A stretch of 64,000 nucleotides of DNA from assembly GCF_014197755.1 (NCBI RefSeq), contig NZ_JACIGE010000003.1, positions 237,130 through 301,129 of the forward strand, read 5' to 3'. Shown here piece after piece: positions 56,984 to 64,000 of the stretch. The DNA is from Rhodocyclus tenuis (lineage in GTDB: Bacteria > Pseudomonadota > Gammaproteobacteria > Burkholderiales > Rhodocyclaceae). The position numbers were made by a program, and so were the translations under genes. Numbering within the stretch: the first letter of the stretch is position 1; every line of letters begins with the position of its first letter. The notes beneath the pieces were generated by a model. It searched no databases. It was not told where the DNA came from and worked only from the letters and a program-made list of their open reading frames with translations.

Positions 56984-57210
56984 GTTGATTCCCCTGCCTA
57001 GATGCTTCCGGATGCCGCGCCGCGCATCATTCGCCGCCGGCATAAAGCGCTATCTTAGCGGCACAAGCGACTCGCGCCCGAACTGTTCACACGATGGCCG
57101 TCACCACAGCGCAAGATGGCAGCGATCCCGGCATCGGCGACGCCCGATCACGGCAAAAAATGCCGCGGCGACGTTTACAATGGCGGCTCATTCCGCGCCG
57201 AACGAGCCTC

Positions 57211-58035
57211 ATGCACACAACCAGCACCTTCATCGACCGCCTGAATGCCGCGTGGACGACGCGCAATTCGCTGCTCTGCGTCGGCCTCGATCCCGATCCG
57301 GCGAAGTTCCCGGCGCACCTTAGCGGAGGCCCTGATGCGATTTTCGAGTTCTGCAAGGCGATCGTCGATGCCACCGCCGACCTCGCCTGCGCCTTCAAGC
57401 CGCAGATCGCCTACTTTGCCGCGCGCCGCGCCGAAGACCAGCTGGAAGCGCTGATCGCGCACATCCGCGAGCGTCATCCCGAAGTGCCGGTGATCCTCGA
57501 CGCCAAGCGTGGCGACATCGGCAGCACCGCCGAGCAGTACGCCGTCGAGGCCTTCGAGCGCTACCGCGCCGACGCGGTGACGGTGAATCCCTACATGGGC
57601 CGCGACTCGATCGAGCCCTACCTCGCCTGGTCCGACCGGGGCGTCATCCTGCTCTGCCGCACCTCCAACCCGGGCGGCAGCGACCTGCAGTTCCTCGACG
57701 TTGGCGGCGAGCGCCTCTTTGAACGCGTCGCGCGTCTCGCCGCTGGCGAATGGAACCACACCGGCCAGCTGGCGCTGGTCGTCGGCGCCACCTTCCCTGC
57801 CGAAATCGCGCGCGTGCGCGAGCTCACCGGCGACATGCCGCTGCTGGTACCCGGCATCGGCGCACAGGGCGGCGACGTCGAGGCGACGGTGAAGGCCGGC
57901 CGCAGCAGCGCCGGCAGCGGGCTGATGATCAATTCCTCGCGCGCCATCCTCTATGCCGGCAAGGGCGAGGATTTCGCGCAGGCAGCGCGCGCAGTGGCGC
58001 TGGCCACGCGCGACGCGATCAACCGCTACCGCTGA
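57211..58035 (+). CDS. pyrF: Orotidine 5'-phosphate decarboxylase (type 2)
   Basis: 274 residues, a TIM barrel completing UMP synthesis. N-terminal [13 protein letters not shown], catalytic [14 protein letters not shown] and [13 protein letters not shown] place it in the longer type 2 group rather than the E. coli type. The C-terminal phosphate site is [14 protein letters not shown] at 57211 is chosen over an upstream open frame. A TACAAT -10-like hexamer lies at 57176-57181, 30 bases before the ATG. Followed 47 bases later by a small Cys-rich gene. Confidence 0.95.
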   Translation: MHTTSTFIDRLNAAWTTRNSLLCVGLDPDPAKFPAHLSGGPDAIFEFCKAIVDATADLACAFKPQIAYFAARRAEDQLEALIAHIRERHPEVPVILDAKRGDIGSTAEQYAVEAFERYRADAVTVNPYMGRDSIEPYLAWSDRGVILLCRTSNPGGSDLQFLDVGGERLFERVARLAAGEWNHTGQLALVVGATFPAEIARVRELTGDMPLLVPGIGAQGGDVEATVKAGRSSAGSGLMINSSRAILYAGKGEDFAQAARAVALATRDAINRYR

Positions 58036-58081
58036 ACGGCCTGCCAATGCGCTCGGTTGCCGACGACAGGAAAGACGAGCG

Positions 58082-58294
58082 ATGAGCGGCGGCGGCTGGG
58101 CTTGCCCGCACGAAGTGAATGACCGCTGCAGCAAGGTCGACGACCGTCCCTGCGATCCCGGGATGAAAGGCTGCGAGCTGGCCGGACGCTACGCCTTCTT
58201 CGACGAGGGCAAGAACGCGCGACTGCGGCAGAAACAGGCACGCCGCAGCGCCGATGAGGGCGCCCCGCCAGCGCCGGCACAGGCCGACGACTGA
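58082..58294 (+). CDS. Small conserved Cys-rich protein after pyrF
   Basis: 70 residues, unknown function. It opens with GGWACPHEVNDRCSKVDDR, then PCDPGMKGCEL, giving four cysteines in two pairs (C-x7-C and C-x6-C), followed by FFDEGKNARL and a charged tail. The pattern could bind a metal or form two disulfides; there is no signal peptide, so metal binding in the cytoplasm is more likely (inference). The arrangement directly behind pyrF suggests shared transcription. I do not recognise a named family. Confidence 0.7.
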   Translation: MSGGGWACPHEVNDRCSKVDDRPCDPGMKGCELAGRYAFFDEGKNARLRQKQARRSADEGAPPAPAQADD

Positions 58295-58526
58295 GCTCCT
58301 TGCCCGGTCACCATTCCGCAGGGCAGGTGGCGCGGACACAAGGCCGCAGGTCCGCGGCGGCGCCAGCGGACCACAGCTGCAGCGGGACGTTTTTCTCAAG
58401 GGCAGCGCCGTCGATCAGCGCCTGTTCGTGGCGACCAAGCAGGCATCACGCCGCGGCAAAACGGCGTGAACGCCCGGTGCCTGCCGGCGCCAGCCGATCC
58501 CTGCTGACGCCGGCATCCGGTAGAGA
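58295..58526. other. Non-coding gap between the small Cys-rich gene and the pseudouridine synthase
   Basis: About 230 GC-rich bases between convergent genes. A short plus-strand frame near 58380-58469 ends QRLFVATKQASRRGKTA but lacks a start site and a ribosome-binding site, so no gene is called. No clear terminator was seen. Confidence 0.4.
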
Positions 58527-60179
58527 TCAGAAGCTCTCGTCGTCGCTAAGGTAACGCCACTGCCCGAGCGGCAAGGCACCCAGACCGATACGGCCGATAC
58601 GCACGCGCTTCAGGCCGACGACGGTCAGACCGACGAGTTCGCACATGCGGCGGATCTGCCGTTTGCGCCCTTCGCGCAGGACGAAGCGCAGCTGGTCCTC
58701 GTTCAGGCGCTCGACGATCGCCGGCCGCAACTGCCGGTCGTCGAGAACGAGCCCGTGACGCAGCAATGCCAGCCCCTCTTCGGTGACATTGCCTTCGACG
58801 CGAACGAGGTATTCCTTGTCGACGGTCGAGTTGTCGCCGATCAGCGCGCGCGCGATACGACCGTCCTGCGTCAGCACCAGCAGTCCGGTCGAGTCGAGGT
58901 CGAGACGTCCGGCCGGCGCCAGACCCTGCAGATGCCCCGGCCGGAACGGCGGCGCGCCCGGCGGCATGTACTGGTTTTCCGGCAGGATCAGCTTCACCGC
59001 AGGAATGCAGCCGGGCTCCGGTTGTCCCGACACATAGCCGATCGGCTTGTGCAGCAGGATGGTGACGCGCTGCGTCTGCTGCGCCTGCGCCTCCGGTGCC
59101 AGCGTGACGACGGCGGTCGCTGGCACGCGCACACCGAGCTCGGTGACGCGCTTGCCGTCGACGAAAACCCAGCCGCGCTCGATGTAATCGTCAGCCTCGC
59201 GACGCGAGCAGAGCCCTTGTTCCGACAATAGTTTGGAGACGCGCACCCCTTCGGGCGAAGCGCCGTCGTGCTCGGGCGAACGCGGCGCGCGGGCCGGGCG
59301 TTCGCTGGCGGCAGGGGCACGCGCCGGGGCCGGCCGCGGCGCATCGCGCCACGGGGCCTGCGACGATTCACGGCCGCCTTTGCCGGGACCCGCGGGCTTG
59401 GCGGATCTGCCCGGCTTCTCGTCAATGCGAGGCTTGTCGCGCCCCGCGAACTTGCCGCGCTCGCCTGCGCTGCTCCGCTCGGTCGTGCGCTCGGTGTCGC
59501 GCGGCGTTCTGCGCTCGCCATCCTGGCCGCGCCCCGGACGCGCATCCGGCGCCGGCTTGCTGCGCGGAAACGGCCGCTCGCCTGACGCAGCCGGCCGGCC
59601 GCCGCGCGGCGCCGGCTTGTCTCGGGCGAAGCGGTCATCGCCGGCGACTGACGAAGCATCGCGGCGCAGGTTGCCGCCGCCGCGAATGGCTTCGCCGGCG
59701 CGCGGCGCTGTTCCCCGCGGCTTGTCGCCGTCGCGGGGTCGCCCCTTGCCTGCCGGATCATTCGCACGAAAATCGCGGCGACGCTCATCGGCGCCACGCT
59801 CGCCCTCAGCCGGGCGACCACCGCCGGCAGTGCCAGGCTTGCCAGCGAAAGCGGGGCCGGGGCGTCCACCACGCGCATCGTCGCGGCCCCGCGGCGGGGG
59901 CTTGCCGCCCTGCCGGCCTGCACGGCTATCGGCATTACCGGTCGGCGGACCACTGCGGCGAGGGTCGGTGCCGTCCGGCGACGAACGCTGCGGACGCGCA
60001 CGCGGCGTTGCTGCTGCCGCATCGGCCGGCTTGCCGGCCGCTACGGCAACCACGGCTTGCGGCTGGCGGATGCGCGGCGCATTGGCCGCACGCAGGGGAC
60101 GACGTCCGCTGCGCGCTGTGTTTGCCTCGCCTTCGGCTTTTGCCGGCAGCTTCAGTGTCTTGCGCGGAGGGTTGCTCAT
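58527..60179 (-). CDS. 23S rRNA pseudouridine synthase (RluF/RluB family) with long disordered N-terminus
   Basis: 550 residues. The first 310 or so are Arg/Gly/Pro/Ala-rich and clearly disordered. The enzyme part follows: an S4 domain ([22 protein letters not shown]) and the RsuA/RluB/RluF catalytic domain with aspartate in [16 protein letters not shown] and the [10 protein letters not shown] motif. The ending [10 protein letters not shown] resembles RluF, which modifies U2604. Enterobacterial RluF has its basic tail at the C-terminus; here it is at the front. ATG at 60179 is chosen. Only 10 bases lie between its start and the FKBP stop. Confidence 0.88.
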   Translation of the reverse strand: MSNPPRKTLKLPAKAEGEANTARSGRRPLRAANAPRIRQPQAVVAVAAGKPADAAAATPRARPQRSSPDGTDPRRSGPPTGNADSRAGRQGGKPPPRGRDDARGGRPGPAFAGKPGTAGGGRPAEGERGADERRRDFRANDPAGKGRPRDGDKPRGTAPRAGEAIRGGGNLRRDASSVAGDDRFARDKPAPRGGRPAASGERPFPRSKPAPDARPGRGQDGERRTPRDTERTTERSSAGERGKFAGRDKPRIDEKPGRSAKPAGPGKGGRESSQAPWRDAPRPAPARAPAASERPARAPRSPEHDGASPEGVRVSKLLSEQGLCSRREADDYIERGWVFVDGKRVTELGVRVPATAVVTLAPEAQAQQTQRVTILLHKPIGYVSGQPEPGCIPAVKLILPENQYMPPGAPPFRPGHLQGLAPAGRLDLDSTGLLVLTQDGRIARALIGDNSTVDKEYLVRVEGNVTEEGLALLRHGLVLDDRQLRPAIVERLNEDQLRFVLREGRKRQIRRMCELVGLTVVGLKRVRIGRIGLGALPLGQWRYLSDDESF

Positions 60180-60189
60180 CGGACTGCGC

Positions 60190-60534
60190 TCAGAGGACCC
60201 CGAGCAGTTCGACTTCGAACACCAGCGTGGCATTCGGCGGAATCACGCCACCGGCACCGCGCGCACCATAGCCAAGTGTCGGCGGAATCGTCAGCTTGCG
60301 CACGCCACCGACGCGCATGCCGGCGACACCCTCGTCCCAGCCGCTGATGACGCGGCGGGCGCCCAGCGGAAAAGCGAAGGCATCGTTGCGATCGCGGCTG
60401 GAATCGAACTTGGTGCCATCGGTGAGCCAGCCGGTGTAGTGCACGCTGACGGTATTGCCGGCTTCGGCGACGGCGCCTTCGCCGACCGTGACTTCTTCGA
60501 TCTGCAGGCCGCTGGCGGTGGTGGTGACGGACAT
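60190..60534 (-). CDS. FKBP-type peptidyl-prolyl isomerase
   Basis: 114 residues, a single FKBP domain with [27 protein letters not shown] and TIPPTLGYG, close to minimal FKBP12-like proteins. No signal peptide, so cytoplasmic. ATG at 60534 is followed by [11 protein letters not shown], the usual start of the bacterial family. It is 10 bases upstream of the pseudouridine synthase gene on the same strand, so both may share an mRNA. Confidence 0.94.
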   Translation of the reverse strand: MSVTTTASGLQIEEVTVGEGAVAEAGNTVSVHYTGWLTDGTKFDSSRDRNDAFAFPLGARRVISGWDEGVAGMRVGGVRKLTIPPTLGYGARGAGGVIPPNATLVFEVELLGVL

Positions 60535-60743
60535 GGTCTGATCCCTTGCTGAAAAGGGCGAAGTGTAGACGAGCGCGGATGGCAGGACCAGCGCAGCGAA
60601 GTCCTGCTTGGCCGCAGCGCGCAAGCGCATCCGCCTGGCATCGGTTGCGGCCACCCCGCTTTCCCTGCGACGCCGCGGAGTCTTTCGGCTAAACTCCGGC
60701 CATTCCCGCGCCGCATCGGGCCAACTGTTGACGAGGACTGCCA

Positions 60744-61844
60744 ATGGACCCACGTCTGCTCACTGATCCGGTGGTCCGGGATCGCGAAGCGCTGCTTGAG
60801 TTCGTCGACGCACTCGACGACCACGCGCCGCTGATCGAACGCGACGTTGCCCGACTGAAACGCGTGCCGAATGACCCGGCGGCCATCGCCGAGATATTCC
60901 GTGCCGTGCACAACATCAAGGGGGACGCGGCGCTGAGCAAGGTCGAACTGGCCGTCGCCATCGCGCATCCGATCGAAACGACACTCGGCCGACTGCGCGC
61001 CGGCGAATTCGTTTTTTCCGAATTGCTCGCCGAAGCCATCCTCCTGGCCGTCGATCGCCTGGAACTGGCAGCAACGACGCTGGCCAACGGCAAGTCACTC
61101 GACCCCTTGCGCCTGCCGGCGCTGGTCGGCGGACTTGAGCGGCTGGCGCTTGCCGAGCCTGGCGCGACCGATGCCGAGGCCAGTGCGCTGATCGAAGCGG
61201 TCACCGGCTTTCGCGCTTCAGCGGCGACACCCAATCTGGGGAGCGATGCTGCCGCGCCCTTCGCCACAGCGCGTGTCGCCGGCACCGACGACCTGCGTTT
61301 CTTCCGCGAACTGGCGCTGCGTTTCGAATCGCGCTCGCCCCTGTTCAAGGGGCGTACGTCGCGCTTGCTGCGGCTGTCGCGCGAGACCAACCAGGCTGCC
61401 GGACAGCCGATCGATCAGGGGCAACTCGAGGCGGCCGTCTATCTGCACGATGTCGGAATGATGTTTCTGCCCGAATCGGCCTGGCTGAAAGTCGGCCACC
61501 TGAGCGCTGGCGAATTGAAGGACCTGCGCGCACACCCAGAGATCGGCGCCGGCCTGCTCACCCGCATGCAGGGTTGGGACGGCGCTGCCGAGATCGTCGC
61601 CCAGCACCACGAAAAGCCCGACGGCTCCGGCTATCCGCGTGGCCTGAGTGGCGGCATCTGCGCCGGCGCGCGTCTGCTGGCGATCGTCGACGCTTTCGAG
61701 GCGGTGATGCTCAAGCACATCCACCGCGGGCGCAACCGCTCGGTGCTGCGGGCGATCGCCGAGGTCAATGCCTGTGAAAAGCAGTTTGCTCCGGAATGGA
61801 TCGCGCCGTTCAATCAGGTCATCAGGCGAGCGATCGAAGGTTGA
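60744..61844 (+). CDS. HPt-HD-GYP hybrid signalling protein with degenerate HD motif
   Basis: 366 residues. The N-terminal 110 residues form an HPt-like helical bundle with phospho-accepting histidine in VHNIKGDA (about residue 53). Residues about 190-345 form an HD-GYP domain, with [11 protein letters not shown] and [14 protein letters not shown]. The usual HDxGK lysine is replaced by methionine and the first HD-GYP histidine is not evident in [11 protein letters not shown]. Hydrolysis of c-di-GMP is therefore doubtful, though the GYP triad remains. No kinase is adjacent. Its stop is followed at once by the tcdA start. Confidence 0.82.
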   Translation: MDPRLLTDPVVRDREALLEFVDALDDHAPLIERDVARLKRVPNDPAAIAEIFRAVHNIKGDAALSKVELAVAIAHPIETTLGRLRAGEFVFSELLAEAILLAVDRLELAATTLANGKSLDPLRLPALVGGLERLALAEPGATDAEASALIEAVTGFRASAATPNLGSDAAAPFATARVAGTDDLRFFRELALRFESRSPLFKGRTSRLLRLSRETNQAAGQPIDQGQLEAAVYLHDVGMMFLPESAWLKVGHLSAGELKDLRAHPEIGAGLLTRMQGWDGAAEIVAQHHEKPDGSGYPRGLSGGICAGARLLAIVDAFEAVMLKHIHRGRNRSVLRAIAEVNACEKQFAPEWIAPFNQVIRRAIEG

Positions 61845-61849
61845 GTACA

Positions 61850-62656
61850 GTGAGTTCAGCGGCAGAAAGAGTGGCAGCGGGAACGGGCGAGGCGGATCTG
61901 GCGCGCCGTTTCGGCGGTGTCGAAAGGCTGTACGGCAGCGCCGCAAGACAGAGCTTCGCGGCGGCGCATGTCTGCGTCGTCGGCATCGGCGGCGTCGGCT
62001 CGTGGGTGGCGGAGGCGCTGGCGCGCTCGGCGGTCGGCGCGATCACGCTGGTCGACCTCGACATGGTCGCCGAGTCGAACGTCAATCGCCAGATCCATGC
62101 CCTGGGCGACGCCTTTGGCCGCGCTAAAACGACAGCCATGGCCGAGCGCATCGCCGCCATCAACCCCGCTTGCCGGGTCGTCGAGATCGAGGATTTCGTC
62201 ACCCCTGACAACCTCCCTTCGCTGCTCGTCGACGATTACGATTTCCTGATCGACGCCATCGACCAGGTGCGCGCGAAAGCGGCGCTGATCGCCTGGTGGC
62301 GCCGGCGCGGCGGCGCCATGGTCAGCGTCGGCGGCGCCGGCGGCAAGAGCGATCCGACGCGAATTGCCGTCGCCGACCTGTCGCGCACCGAGCAGGATCC
62401 ACTGCTCGCGAAAGTGCGCTCGACCTTGCGCCGCGACTACGGTTTCACACGCGAAGCTGGCCGCAAGTTCGGCGTCTCTGCCGTCTATTCGAGCGAGCCC
62501 TTGCGCCGGCCACAAGAAGGCAACAGCTGTGCGGCGCTCGCCGGCGGTCTCAACTGCGCTGGCTTTGGCTCATCCGTGTGCGTCACGGCGAGCTTCGGCC
62601 TGTTCGCCGCAGCGCAAGCACTCGACCATCTGGCGGCAAACGCGCAGCGGGAATAG
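61850..62656 (+). CDS. tcdA: tRNA threonylcarbamoyladenosine dehydratase (ThiF/E1-like)
   Basis: 268 residues. Nucleotide-binding motif VGIGGVGSWVAEALARS, DLDMVAESNVNRQIHA and ERIAAINPAC are standard for TcdA/CsdL, which cyclises t6A37 of tRNA to ct6A using ATP. The LRRDYGFTREAGRKFGV and the two C-terminal cysteines (NCAGFGSSVCVT) also fit. GTG at 61850 is used; a TTG at 61841 overlaps the preceding stop and is an alternative. Followed by a REP-like hairpin. Confidence 0.92.
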   Translation: MSSAAERVAAGTGEADLARRFGGVERLYGSAARQSFAAAHVCVVGIGGVGSWVAEALARSAVGAITLVDLDMVAESNVNRQIHALGDAFGRAKTTAMAERIAAINPACRVVEIEDFVTPDNLPSLLVDDYDFLIDAIDQVRAKAALIAWWRRRGGAMVSVGGAGGKSDPTRIAVADLSRTEQDPLLAKVRSTLRRDYGFTREAGRKFGVSAVYSSEPLRRPQEGNSCAALAGGLNCAGFGSSVCVTASFGLFAAAQALDHLAANAQRE

Positions 62657-62681
62657 TAGGAGCGGCGCTCGTGCGCGCCGC
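62656..62681. repeat. REP-like GTAGGA-type hairpin after tcdA
   Basis: GTAGGAGCGGCGC at the end of tcdA contains the left arm of a perfect 7-bp stem GCGGCGC (62662-62668) / GCGCCGC (62675-62681) with a 6-base loop. It has the head of GTAGGAGCGG-type intergenic repeats and shares GTAGGA with the hrpA tandem unit. Confidence 0.5.
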
Positions 62682-62736
62682 GCAAGGGTGCAGGCAGCGA
62701 CGTTCGCCTGCAGCGCAGGCCGCGAACCGTGGAGGT

Positions 62737-63717
62737 TCAGACCGTTTCCGTACCCAGCCAGACATCAAGCCCCTGGGCATTGAGTTCCAGATCGGTCGCG
62801 AACAGCTCGACGATTTCGGCAGCTGGGAGGTGGCTGCCAAATGCTTCCGCTTCTGCGAGCAGCAATTCGGTAAGCCCCTCGCGGATGCGTGTCGCACGGC
62901 TACCGGCCCCCTCGGCTAATGCAGCGTGCTTTTCCGCTGCCTGCTCGCGCCGGGCGATCGCCAGATGCGCGTCAAGGCGGCGATGCAGCGCCGCCGCCTG
63001 CGCCGGCACATCACGCAACTGACTGAAATGCGTGAGGTAGACGGCCGACAGTGGCAGCGCGGCGATCATGTCGATGGTGGCACGCATAGCATCCGGATCG
63101 AACTGCACGGGCGTCGTCGTCGGAAAGACGAACTGCCGTCCGTCGACGTCAAGTTCCCGGTACGACAGACCGAAGGCATCACCGGTAAACGCCGCGCCGG
63201 CAATGGGATCGAACAGGCAGAGGTGGTGGCGGGCATGTCCGGGCGCGTCGAGGCAGACGAGTTCACGCCCGCCGAGCGGCAGACGCAGCCCGTCCGTCGC
63301 TTCGATGATGCGTGTCGCAGCGACCGGCAACACCTCGCCGTAAAGGCGACGGACGGCTTCATCACCGTAAACAGCGGACGCTCCGGCGACGAGTTTCGAC
63401 GGGTCGGCCATATGCCGTGCGCCGCGGGGGTGGACGATCAGGCGTGCGCCGGGGAAAGCACGCATGAAGCTGCCGGCGCCGCCCGCGTGATCGAGATGAA
63501 TATGCGTGAGGACGACATAATCGACGCTGGCTTGGTCAAGCCCGAGCGCAGCGAGCGCTGCCTTGACATGCGCCAACGACTCGTTGACGCCGGTATCGAC
63601 GATAGTGACGCGACCATCATCAACAATGAAGTGGATCGCTGCCATCTGCGGCCTGACATAGCCGGCATCAATCGCGAACAGGCCGTGGTCGTAAGTGATG
63701 ATTTCCTGCATGAACAT
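62737..63717 (-). CDS. Metallo-beta-lactamase-fold hydrolase
   Basis: 326 residues. Zinc motif THIHLDHAGG (HxHxDH), further ligands in DAPGHARHHLCL, AFTGDAFG and YLTHFSQL make a complete binuclear MBL site. A C-terminal helical extension of about 90 residues follows the core, similar to several glyoxalase II-like or quorum-lactonase-like hydrolases. Substrate unknown. No signal peptide. It is convergent with tcdA, with 80 bases between. Confidence 0.88.
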   Translation of the reverse strand: MFMQEIITYDHGLFAIDAGYVRPQMAAIHFIVDDGRVTIVDTGVNESLAHVKAALAALGLDQASVDYVVLTHIHLDHAGGAGSFMRAFPGARLIVHPRGARHMADPSKLVAGASAVYGDEAVRRLYGEVLPVAATRIIEATDGLRLPLGGRELVCLDAPGHARHHLCLFDPIAGAAFTGDAFGLSYRELDVDGRQFVFPTTTPVQFDPDAMRATIDMIAALPLSAVYLTHFSQLRDVPAQAAALHRRLDAHLAIARREQAAEKHAALAEGAGSRATRIREGLTELLLAEAEAFGSHLPAAEIVELFATDLELNAQGLDVWLGTETV

Positions 63718-64000
63718 GCTTCCTCCGGCATCGGCAACGCCGCATGATAAGCGATGATTGTTACCGATGCCCTCTCAGCGCAGCGGAAAAGCCAGCCAGG
63801 AGCCGGGAGAGGCAGATCCTGGGGGCGCGGAGCGGGCAAGAGCGAGCGAGGCGAGGGCCGGTCGTGCGGAGGGGGAGTGCGCTGGCGGTACTCTGCGGTA
63901 GGTGCGGGGAGGGGATGTCAGTAGACGGCCGACGCCCTCGCCGCTGGATAGCGGGGAGGGCGTTGGGTTGGTATGGGGGAGCCTGGCGGTGACCTACTTT
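63718..64000. other. Right-end stretch with no supported gene
   Basis: 283 bases to the window edge. A purine-rich, G-heavy plus strand (63800-63990) gives no reading frame with a ribosome-binding site or recognisable product. It could be a promoter region of a gene outside the window. Confidence 0.35.

Noticed and set aside
58254..58469. Short plus-strand gene after the Cys-rich protein
   Set aside because: No ribosome-binding site, start inside the preceding gene, and no recognisable product.
63744..63992. Small plus-strand frame at the right edge
   Set aside because: Arg/Gly-rich composition from G-heavy DNA, no ribosome-binding site and no domain.

Overview
The window is GC-rich, densely packed bacterial chromosome. 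Gene content and order (mlaFEDACB - ABC exporter - ibaG - murA - hisGD, a short-form hisG, kdsD-kdsC-lptC-lptA, phasins, MSHA-type pilus genes) point to a betaproteobacterium, most likely of the Rhodocyclales. No rRNA, tRNA, CRISPR array, insertion sequence or prophage was seen. Features were read by eye from the sequence; no database search was run.

Layout. 1-7,900: histidine biosynthesis, in three blocks. hisB-H-A-F-I-E and hinT run leftward, hisG-hisD run leftward further right, and between them hisC plus a nitroreductase gene point the opposite way and end at a strong terminator. 8,056-15,073: murA, ibaG, an ABC-2 type exporter and a complete mla phospholipid-transport operon, all leftward. 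15,201-29,098: a sigma-54-dependent response regulator followed by a compact MSHA-like type IV pilus locus (AAA ATPase with a C-terminal SPOR-like part, secretin, TPR protein, extension ATPase with a c-di-GMP-type N-terminus, platform protein, three small assembly proteins, two related pilin-like proteins). 29,205-33,180: a class III adenylate cyclase behind a consensus CRP site, a membrane histidine kinase, and a separate pilin behind a -24/-12 promoter. 33,225-38,226: a Kef-type antiporter and Kdo/LPS-transport genes (kdsD, kdsC, lptC, lptA) without the usual lptB. 38,231-40,677: an enoyl-CoA hydratase and two phasins. 40,729-49,377: a CinA-like protein, an EI24/CysZ-like membrane protein, a giant hrpA with internal tandem repeats, a chemoreceptor and crcB. 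49,588-63,717: glnS, a radical SAM/SPASM protein, an MFS transporter, patatin, a GNAT acetyltransferase, pldA, pyrF, a Cys-rich small protein, an RluF-like pseudouridine synthase with a very long disordered N-terminus, an FKBP, an HPt/HD-GYP hybrid, tcdA and an MBL-fold hydrolase.

How parts may work together. The region 15-33 kb reads as one surface-appendage module with its own control layer. The NtrC-type regulator and the membrane kinase could form a two-component pair driving the -24/-12 promoter of the separate pilin. The extension ATPase carries the N-terminal motif that binds c-di-GMP in MshE. The adjacent cyclase and its CRP site suggest cAMP feedback. The pairing is inferred from position and family resemblance, not shown. 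The main curiosities are the inverted hisC segment, an ABC ATPase gene with no ATG/GTG/TTG start, an MlaA with no lipobox cysteine, tandem 24-bp repeats inside hrpA, and a degenerate HPt-HD-GYP protein.
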